In this document: positions 56,974 to 64,000 of the stretch, piece after piece
How the letters are laid out: each line of letters opens with the position of its first letter
Position numbering within the stretch: position 1 is the stretch's first letter
Origin: UBA4732 sp963823075
Lineage (GTDB): Bacteria > Planctomycetota > Planctomycetia > Gemmatales > Gemmataceae
NCBI GenBank assembly: GCA_963823075.1
Contig: CAWGKE010000023.1
Location: 2,232,001-2,296,000, forward strand
Reading direction: 5' to 3'
Length of the DNA: 64,000 nucleotides
Translations under genes and position numbers: made by a program
The notes under the pieces: generated by a model
The model's input: the letters and a program-made list of their open reading frames with translations, nothing else
Told to the model about the DNA's origin: nothing
Database searches by the model: none

Positions 56974-59900
56974 TCACCGCCCCGCGCCAGGGCACGGCCG
57001 ATCCTTATCGTCCTTCGGCCCGCGGTACTCGTAGATGGGGTCGCACGGGTCGTCGCTCACCACCCACGGCGTCTTGCCGTCGCCGCGCAGGTACATCTTG
57101 TGCTGCTCCTCCAGCGTCAGCGGGTGCGCCCCTACCCGGCCGAACACCGACAGCTGGTTGCCGCTCTCGTCCACCGCCCGGTCGCGGTCCACGCCCTTGG
57201 CGATCGCCAGGGCCATGCCGCCTTCCGGCAGCTTGTACGTCGCAATCAGCTCCGGCGTCGGTCGCGGCGAGAAGCCGTCGTTGCCCGGCGTGTCCGGCGA
57301 GGTCAGCTGCACCACCCGCATCCCGTTCTTCCCGTCCGCCAGGTAGGCGAACTCGCTCGTGTAGGTGATGCCCAGCTTCACGTCGCGCAGGTCGTTGATG
57401 CAGCCGTTCGCGTCGAAGACCTGATCCACCCGTGGCAGCTCCGGCTTCTCGATGTCCAGGATCACCAGGCCGCGCCGGCCGCCCGCCACGTAGGCGTAGG
57501 TCCGCGCCAGGTAGATCGCGTTCGCCTCGTCCATCTTCATCTCGCTCACGACCCGCGGCTGCGACAGGTCCGTCACGTCCAGAACCTTGATGCCTTCCTC
57601 GTCGCAAACGTAGGCGTAGCGGAACTGCGCGGCCACCGCGTGGGGCTTCTTCAGCTTGTCATTGCCCAGCACCGCCGTCACCTTCGGAGTTTTCGGATCT
57701 TCCAGTTGCAGCACCACCAGGCCGGCGTCGCAGCAGATGTAGGCGTAGGTCCCCACGATCGTGATGGCGTTGGCGCCGCACAGCAGGCCGTCCGGGTTGT
57801 ACGTCAGGTCGCGCGTCAGGAAGTTGTTGAGCGGGTTGCCGTCCAGCAGCGTGCCGGCGCCGATCTCGATCAGGCCCTCGTACTTGTCCACGGCGTAGAT
57901 CTCGCCGTACAGGCCGGCGACCTTCGCCTCGTGGTTCTCCTCGCGGTGCGTCCGCGTCGGGTCGGGGGCGATCGTCGTCGGCGCCGCGATCGCCGTGCAG
58001 TACTTCGTCGGCACGTAGAACTTCTGGCCCAACGGCGACACCGGGGCCGTGCTGATGCGCTCCGAGAAGCCCTTGTCGTCGAGGAAGGCGATGTCGAAGA
58101 CGCGCACCCCGCCCGTGCCGCACGCGGCGTACAGGTACTCGCCGCGATTCTGGACGGCCAGGATCTCCGGCTTCTCGGCCGGGTGCAAGAACTGGTCGCC
58201 GATGTCCTTGCCCGGATGTTCGTGGGCGATCTCCAGCCGGCCGCCGTTCGCCAGGTGCTTGCAATACTCCTGCGGGAAGGCCAGACTGTGCAGGTGGCTG
58301 CCGATCACCGCCTGCGGCTCGTCGCGCTCCGTCACCTCCACGGCCGTCAGGCCGTGCTCGCCCGCCGCCACCCAGCAGAAACGGCCGATGAAGTTGGTGT
58401 AGTTGGTCCCCTGCATCAAGAGTTGGGCCATGATGGCGTTGTTGTCGTTCTTCTTCGAGACGTGGCAGTCGCTGCATTGCTTGGTGCCGTCCGTGCCGCG
58501 CACCGTGTGCGGCACGTTGGTGCTGAACGCGATGCCGCTCAGGCCCTCGCCGGAGATCGTCTGCTGCTGAAAATAAATCGCCTCGCGGTTGGCGTTGGAG
58601 GAGCCGACGTGGATCGCGCAGGAGGAGCGCGCCGGCCCGATGCGGTTGCCCGTCGCGTTGCCGTCGCGGGCCAGCATGAACACGTCGTCGCGCAACGTCT
58701 GGAAGTTGTAGGAGATGTAATTGCGGCTCACGTCGCCCTCGTTGTGCAGGCTCGGCAGCTTCTTGTTGGCCTTCTGCGGCAGGTGGCAGCCGAAACAGCT
58801 CGCGTTCCACGATGAATGGCAGGCGATGCAGCTCATGTTCTCGTTGGCGTGGGCGCACTTGCACTTGCCGTCCTTGGGCAGCTCGCCCCAGACCATTTTG
58901 TCCTTCTCGAAATGCACCGTCTTGGCCAGCGCCGACTTGGCGTTGTAGTGCTCGTTGCCGGGCGTGATCGTGTCCATCGTCTGCACGACCTCCCAGGCGG
59001 GGCCGTCCTCGACCATGGGGTTCTGGAAGACCTTGTCGCCGCGGCGCTCGAAGCGGCGTTTGCCGCTCGGCGTGCGCAGTGCCTCCAGGTCGCGGCCGCC
59101 CTCCTGGCTGGAGGTGTAGGAGGCCGGCCCCGTGGTGCGCAGCGTCGCCCGCTGACTGACGGTGCCATGACAGTCGATGCACTGGATCTCGCAGCCGGCC
59201 CGCACCTCGTCCTGAATCCGACCGTTGCCGTGCACGTCCTGCACGAAGTGGCAATCGACGCAGTGCATCCCCTTCTCCAGGTGGATGTCCATCAGGTGGA
59301 CGGGGACGCCCGGCTCGTACTTGCGCTCGGCGGGCGGCAGCTTCTGGAAGCGCATGGCCTCTTGCAGCTCCGCGTTGCCGACGTGCGGGATGACGTTGCC
59401 GTCGTGGTCCAGGAAATTGCCGTGGCGGTCCTGGCGGAAGACGGCGCGGAAGGCCCAGCCGTGGCCGTGGAAGTCGGCGAACTGGGTGTGCCGGGCCTTC
59501 GCGTTCAGGTCGGTCAGGTTGTCCAGGAACTCGGGGTCGGACAGGTTGTTGCGCTGCGCCGATTCATTCGGGTTGGCGATCTGCGCTTGCGCCGCTTGCT
59601 CGGCCGTCGGGTGCTTGCCGCCCGGCGGGTAGATCAATTCGCCGTCGGTCTCCTCGTCCCACCAGATGAAACCGAGATAGGTGTTGAGGACGTTGGTGCC
59701 GGGGTGGACGTGGCAGACGATGCACTGGCTGGTCGGGATGGCGTTGCCCTTGGCGAACTTGTGGTCGATGGGGTGGCCCGGCTCGTCCTTGCGGATGGTC
59801 GGGTCGGTCGAGAAGCTCAGGCCGTCGTGGCCGTACTTCGCGTAGGGGCCGGCGTTCATCCGGGAACGGTCGTTGGCGTAGATGACGTGGCAGGCGGAGC

Positions 59901-60849
59901 AGCCGCTGGAGCGGTAGTCGCCGGCATGGTCGTTGGTGCCCAGGAAGTTGAGGGTCGGGTCGAACAGGCGCGTCTTCTGCACGCCGAGCATGGTGGGGTC
60001 GGTGCGGTTCTTGGTGCCCAGGCCGCGCTCGCTGAGGCGGCTGAGGATCGGCCGGCCCGGGTCTTCCAGGCGGTTGGGGATGCCGGTTTCCAGGCTGAAC
60101 ATGCCGCCGCGCTCGAAGATGCGGAGGATGTTGCCCGGCTGCGTGATCTCGAAGCGCGGCGGCGGGTCGAGGTAGGGCACGACGCCCTTCTTCTGGAACT
60201 CCTCCTCGGTCGGCGGCGGCACGGTCAGGAGGCGCTGCGGCACGCCGTCGGCGGTGTAGCTGTCGCCGTAGCAGCAACGCTTGTTGGGGATGGCGCCATT
60301 GTTGTAGAGGGCGGCGCCCCACAACATGCAGCCGTGGGTCATCATGCTTTTGTGGACCTGACCCACCTGCGTGCCGTGACAGCCGGCCGTGCCGCAGCTG
60401 ATCTCCGCGACGCGCAGATCGCCGGGATTGACGAAGCGCACGAACTCCGGCGTCTCGTGATTGAGCAGGGTGTAGGCCCGCACCGGGTTGGCCGCCGACT
60501 GCCACGCTTCGGGGAAGCGCGGGTGGACATGGGCGGTATGGACGTCCTTGGCCGTCGCGTCGCCGCCGTGGCAATCGACGCAGCCGATGTTTAATGTCTC
60601 TTTTTCGTGCGGATCGTGGACGGTCTTGTGGCAGACAATGCAGCCGTCGCTCTTGGCGGCGGCTTCCTCTTTCGTTTGCTTGAGGAGGTTCACGCCGTCG
60701 GGGGCTGCGGGAGCGGCGGCGGCCGGGGAATCCGCGGCAATGGCGTCATGGAGGTTATAGGCGACGACCACGGCGACGGCGGCGAGGACGGCGCCGGCGA
60801 CGACGGCATGGCCCCGCAACATCAGGCGCAACCAGTGCGGACGAATCAT
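56974..60849 (-). CDS. Decaheme-type cytochrome c with LVIVD propeller
   Basis: A 1291-residue protein. The N-terminus has an uncleaved or signal helix (AVVAGAVLAAVAVVVAYNLH). Between residues about 70 and 850 there are nine CxxCH sites (CIVCHKTV, CVDCHGGD, CSACHVIY, CIVCHVHP, CVDCHFVQ, CIDCHGTV, CIACHSSW, CFGCHLPQ, CSDCHVSK) and one CGTAGCH of CX4CH type. That makes up to ten hemes. The last 400 residues are LVIVD-like propeller repeats (AYICCDAGLVVLQLEDPKTP, YVAGGRRGLVILDIEKPELP). It lies 171 bases downstream of a barrel protein gene in the same direction. Together they suggest periplasmic or outer-surface electron transfer. Its 3' end is duplicated at 56064. Confidence 0.9.
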   Translation of the reverse strand: MIRPHWLRLMLRGHAVVAGAVLAAVAVVVAYNLHDAIAADSPAAAAPAAPDGVNLLKQTKEEAAAKSDGCIVCHKTVHDPHEKETLNIGCVDCHGGDATAKDVHTAHVHPRFPEAWQSAANPVRAYTLLNHETPEFVRFVNPGDLRVAEISCGTAGCHGTQVGQVHKSMMTHGCMLWGAALYNNGAIPNKRCCYGDSYTADGVPQRLLTVPPPTEEEFQKKGVVPYLDPPPRFEITQPGNILRIFERGGMFSLETGIPNRLEDPGRPILSRLSERGLGTKNRTDPTMLGVQKTRLFDPTLNFLGTNDHAGDYRSSGCSACHVIYANDRSRMNAGPYAKYGHDGLSFSTDPTIRKDEPGHPIDHKFAKGNAIPTSQCIVCHVHPGTNVLNTYLGFIWWDEETDGELIYPPGGKHPTAEQAAQAQIANPNESAQRNNLSDPEFLDNLTDLNAKARHTQFADFHGHGWAFRAVFRQDRHGNFLDHDGNVIPHVGNAELQEAMRFQKLPPAERKYEPGVPVHLMDIHLEKGMHCVDCHFVQDVHGNGRIQDEVRAGCEIQCIDCHGTVSQRATLRTTGPASYTSSQEGGRDLEALRTPSGKRRFERRGDKVFQNPMVEDGPAWEVVQTMDTITPGNEHYNAKSALAKTVHFEKDKMVWGELPKDGKCKCAHANENMSCIACHSSWNASCFGCHLPQKANKKLPSLHNEGDVSRNYISYNFQTLRDDVFMLARDGNATGNRIGPARSSCAIHVGSSNANREAIYFQQQTISGEGLSGIAFSTNVPHTVRGTDGTKQCSDCHVSKKNDNNAIMAQLLMQGTNYTNFIGRFCWVAAGEHGLTAVEVTERDEPQAVIGSHLHSLAFPQEYCKHLANGGRLEIAHEHPGKDIGDQFLHPAEKPEILAVQNRGEYLYAACGTGGVRVFDIAFLDDKGFSERISTAPVSPLGQKFYVPTKYCTAIAAPTTIAPDPTRTHREENHEAKVAGLYGEIYAVDKYEGLIEIGAGTLLDGNPLNNFLTRDLTYNPDGLLCGANAITIVGTYAYICCDAGLVVLQLEDPKTPKVTAVLGNDKLKKPHAVAAQFRYAYVCDEEGIKVLDVTDLSQPRVVSEMKMDEANAIYLARTYAYVAGGRRGLVILDIEKPELPRVDQVFDANGCINDLRDVKLGITYTSEFAYLADGKNGMRVVQLTSPDTPGNDGFSPRPTPELIATYKLPEGGMALAIAKGVDRDRAVDESGNQLSVFGRVGAHPLTLEEQHKMYLRGDGKTPWVVSDDPCDPIYEYRGPKDDKDRPCPGAGR

Positions 60850-61020
60850 GGATCGCCGACCTCCCTTTCCGCGGGCGCGCTGTGCGGCCGCGAAACTCTC
60901 ATATCGGATGCGACGAGTGCGTCAAGTTCAACCGGGCGTCGGCCGCGTCGCCATTCGTCCTATGGGACCTATGGCGTCCCATAGCGTCGGCTCAAGGGAC
61001 AAGCACCCCCTCCGCCGCCC

Positions 61021-62878
61021 TCAATACGCCAAGGTGAGCTGCATAAAGCTGGCGAACTGCGTGTTGGTGCTGGTGCGGAAGTTGTTGTAAACGTCCGAGA
61101 AGCCCTGGCCCGGCACGAGCGCGGAGAGGCCGAACACCACGATGATGTTGTTGCTCAGCAGCGGCCGGTACTCCAGGCCGGTGCTGAGATCGACGCCGAT
61201 GAAGCGGTGGACGCGCTCCTGGAACAGGAACGTTTCCAGCGAGTTGGTCTTGTCGAACCAGAGGAAATTGACGTTGTTGATGCTCTTCAGCTTGGGCGTC
61301 AGGTCCATGTCCATGCCGACGTTGTAGAGCCACAAGCCGGGGTTCACGAAGTTGCTCTGGCCCTCGATTTGGCTGGAGCGCAGGTCGGGGATGAGGCTGT
61401 TGGCGTTGACCAGGTTGACGCCGAAGATCGGGAGGGCCTGGCGCTGCCAGTAGCTGAACTCGCCGCCGGCGAAGTTCTGGTCGGCGAGGATGGTGTCGAA
61501 GCCGGTGGCGTGGCTGTTGTTGGCGTTGCCGTCGCCGGAGGAGTAGAGGAACGAGGTGCGGAAGCGGGCCCAGTCGCGGTCGTAAGACAGCTCGGCGGCG
61601 AAGAACTCGGCGCTGATGTCCTGCGGCTGGTTGGCAATCGGGTTGAGGCTGTCGCGGCCGACGGCCCAGTAGAACTGGTGCGTGATGTTGAAGCGGTTGA
61701 TGTGGCCGTCGCCGGCCCAGCCGAGGTACACCACGTCGAGCTGGTGCGGCGCGAAGACGCCGACCGGGTCGGGCCGCACCAGGAAGCCGTTGCGGTTGAA
61801 ATGGAAGCTCGGGTCGTCGTGGTTGTAGGTGACGCTGCCCTCCACCGTGTAGCCCGGCCAAATGAAGTCCTGGCGGTAGAAGTTGCCGATGACGACTTCC
61901 TGACCGCGGTTGCGGTCGATCTCGTTGAGGCCGCTGTTGGTGTCCTTCTCCATCTGGTCGAAGGCGATCAGGTTGAACTGGTCGCGGTTGGACTCCAGCG
62001 TGCCGAAAATGCGCGCGGCCCGGTTCACGTCGCTGAAGAGGAAGCCGCGGAAGTCGCTGGTGAACGGCTGCGAGCCGACGCGCACCGAGACGAAATCGTA
62101 GTCGGGGCTGAGGTCGGCGATCTTGCGCCTCGAGGAACCACTCCTGGAGGGCGAAGAAGCTGCGGCCGCGGCTCACGCCCTCGCGCACGTCGGGCTGAAC
62201 GTCGCCCAGCTCGTTGAGGCTGAGGTCGTTGAGGTTGAAGACCGGGGTGATCTTGACGCGCCAGTCCGGGGGCTTGAAGCCGGCGTCGCCGTGGAAGAGA
62301 TCGACCGAGAAGCTGAAGTTCTGGCTGTAGGCGAACTGGGCGGGCCGGCCGAAAACGTCGAGCTGGGCGGGGCGGGCGGTGCTCTCGAAGCCAGTCGCCC
62401 CCGTGGGGACCTCCCGCGCCTCCAGGTCCAGGAAGCTCTCGGCCGTGATGTCCAGGAACGTGTTCTGCCCCAGGATGGGGTAATCGCCCTTGAAGACGTT
62501 CTGGTTGAAGGGGTCCCACCAGTGCCCTTCGACGTAGGGGTAGTCGTCTACCGGCGGATGGCCCTTGCCGTAGCGATCCCACTGGGGGAAGCCAAGGCGC
62601 CAGCGGTCCTCGATGGGCGCGGCGTCGGGGCTGACGAGCGGGTCGCGCGGCAGCACGCCGGACTGCCCGGCGAATCCGAGCGGGGCCTTGTATTCCTCGG
62701 CCGCCGCGGCCGGATCGAGGATGGGCGGGGCGTCGGCGCCGGTCGGGGCGGCGGTCGGGGTCTCGGGGACGGGCGCCGGCGCCGGCGGCGTGGGGTCCGC
62801 GGCGACGGCCGCCGCGGCGAACAACGGACAGGCCAGCGCCGCCCAGAGCCATCGACTTGCGATCCGCGTCCCCGGCAT
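61021..62878 (-). CDS. Outer-membrane beta-barrel (porin-like) protein, frameshifted
   Basis: From ATG 62878 a signal peptide (WLWAALACPLFAAAAVAADP) and a Pro/Ala linker precede a barrel of about 500 residues. It has alternating strands such as NFSFSVDLFHGDAGFKPPDW, IGNFYRQDFIWPGYTVEGSV and FNITHQFYWAVGRD, and ends in ASFMQLTLAY with an aromatic last strand residue (Tyr). The frame breaks near 62130 (one extra C in GAGGCGCAAG) and resumes as IADLSPDYDFVSVRVGSQPF. The whole is about 618 residues. It is upstream of the multiheme cytochrome and may be its outer-membrane conduit or docking partner. Confidence 0.8.
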
Positions 62879-63288
62879 GGTTCGGCCCTCGTGATCTTTC
62901 CAGCAACGGAAAAGACGGCGTCCTCTTCGAGAGCTGCGGCAAGCGCATCGAGAAGGGCGCCGGGTCGGCGGCGGAAGTTTGGGGGGACATGCGGCGCCGG
63001 CGGCGAGTACCCCGCCGAGCGCACCCTTTTCTTCCGCTCCGCTTCAATATCGGCCGGAGACTGCGCCGTTCGTGAGCGTGGGGCAAGGTTTTCCGATATT
63101 TCCGTCCGCGCCCGGCCGGCCGGCGTTCAGCCGGACGTGGGCAATTCCGGGACTCTTTCCGAATCCGGACAAGAATCCGGGCCGATCGTGCCGATTGTAA
63201 GGACGGTGCATTCGGTCCCGGAGCGTCGGACAGGGAGCGCGGCCGCGCCCTCCGGTCCTCGTCTTCCCCTACGCCGAAAGGAAGTCCG
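62879..63288. other. Divergent promoter region
   Basis: These 410 bases separate the barrel gene (leftward) from the secreted repeat gene (rightward). I find no gene, long hairpin or heptamer array here. Purine-rich GAAAGGAAGT just before 63289 is the probable ribosome-binding site of the next gene. Confidence 0.45.
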
Positions 63289-64000
63289 ATGGGCCTGCTC
63301 GACTTCTTCCGCTCGCGTCCCTCCGTCCGCAGCCGGCCACGGGCGGTGCGGCTGGGACTGGAACAACTGGAGCCGCGTACCGTTCCGACCGTCTCCGCCG
63401 TCCTGAGCAACGGCGTGCTGGTCGTCACGGGCGGGCCGGGGCGGGAAACCATTCACGTCTCCCTGGACGCCGCGGACGGCGCCCTGGTCGTGAGCAACGC
63501 GCAAGGGCCGGTGGCCAGCGACCCCTCGGCCGCGGTGCAGAGCATTTCCATCACCACGGCGGACGGCGGCCTGATAACGGTTGACAATGCGGTCCTGCAA
63601 CCGACCACCATCCAGGCGGGCAGCGGCGACGAACTGATCCGCACCGGCGGCGGCCCGACCACGGTGACCGGCGGCTCCGGCCCCGACAAGATCATCGCCG
63701 GGTCCGGCCCGGCCACGCTCGTCGGCGGCACGGGTCAAAATGCCCTGTACGCCGGTTCCGCGCCGGACACCCTGGTCGGCGGGCCGAGTCGGAATCAGTT
63801 CTTCCGCGTCACGCCCGCCGACACGGTCGTTTCCAACCCGGGCGATCAGGTCTTTCCGGGGGTGCTGCCGACCGCGCCAGTCAATCCCAACGCCGACCAG
63901 CTGACGACCGGACAGGTGAACCAGCTGCTCAGCCGGGCGGCGGCGGCCGACGCGGCCGACAACGCCATCGTGGCCATCGTGGACCGCGGCGGCAATCTGC
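63289..64000 (+). CDS. Secreted RTX-like/HbpS (GlcG)-like protein, 3' partial
   Basis: The first 237 residues are in the window. After MGLLDFFRSRPSVRSRPRAV comes LGLEQLEPRTVPTVSAV, the planctomycete export-type motif. Residues about 100-165 have calcium-binding-like glycine repeats (AGSGDELIRTGGG, GGSGPDKIIAGSG, GGTGQNALYAG), so RTX-type beta-roll units. The last visible stretch (LTTGQVNQLLSRAAAADAAD then NAIVAIVDRGGNL) matches the start of the HbpS/GlcG heme-binding domain. The gene is cut by the window end. It would be a large exported protein. Confidence 0.8.
   Translation, partial: MGLLDFFRSRPSVRSRPRAVRLGLEQLEPRTVPTVSAVLSNGVLVVTGGPGRETIHVSLDAADGALVVSNAQGPVASDPSAAVQSISITTADGGLITVDNAVLQPTTIQAGSGDELIRTGGGPTTVTGGSGPDKIIAGSGPATLVGGTGQNALYAGSAPDTLVGGPSRNQFFRVTPADTVVSNPGDQVFPGVLPTAPVNPNADQLTTGQVNQLLSRAAAADAADNAIVAIVDRGGNL

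Overview
The window looks like chromosomal DNA of a planctomycete, most likely a relative of Gemmata (Gemmataceae). The DNA is GC-rich with strong G/C third positions. It carries several families typical of that group: a DUF1501 protein, an ECF sigma factor overlapping a Ser/Thr kinase, a second kinase with a pseudokinase half, WD40 proteins, two secreted proteins with an LE(P/N)R(L/T)VP motif after the N-terminus, and an enormous Ala/Gln-rich DUF4175-like protein. The genus is my inference; there is no rRNA here.

Layout. 1-3.2 kb: end of a CoA-transferase, a conserved hypothetical, a four-helix-bundle gene between inverted heptamer arrays, and a HEAT-repeat secreted protein. 3.7-9.4 kb: an accessory island with a VapBC pair, a PIN remnant, RAYT transposase fragments with REP-like hairpins around an aspartyl-protease/DUF5678 pair, and a complete IS66 element (8-bp target duplication) splitting a hypothetical gene. 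9.2-18.5 kb: DUF1501 gene plus a duplicated 3' end, two glycosyltransferases, tRNA-Pro, parB, an SDR and hemW. 18.5-24 kb: kinase and ECF sigma factor, FHA protein, UbiA prenyltransferase with a sugar isomerase, bifunctional nuclease. 24-33 kb: an efflux operon read leftwards (adaptor, RND pump, two TolC-type proteins). 33-39 kb: universal stress protein, SUKH protein, CsrA, and an NtrBC-like pair split by a second four-helix-bundle element. 39-51 kb: secreted propeller protein, FliA/WhiG-type sigma factor, the 1980-residue helical protein, a secreted QW-repeat protein, a CsrA-like protein and an MFS transporter. 51-64 kb: WD40 and kinase genes, a BrnT/XRE toxin-antitoxin pair, a 10-heme cytochrome with an outer-membrane barrel, and a secreted RTX/heme-binding-type protein cut by the window end.

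The most interesting signal is a family of elements whose ends are inverted arrays of 7-bp repeats. Two hold a four-helix-bundle (S23/bIVP-like) gene; four others are empty hairpins. They sit at stop codons, inside an operon, or in frame inside a kinase gene, and look like a mobile element with miniature derivatives. A second layer consists of long perfect hairpins (recurrent ends GGCGAGCGGC / GCCGCTCGCC) at many gene boundaries.

Caution: at least eleven genes carry one or two single-base frameshifts, often in short C runs, in otherwise intact proteins. This points to an error-prone assembly rather than gene decay. Such genes are given as one feature with the junction noted.
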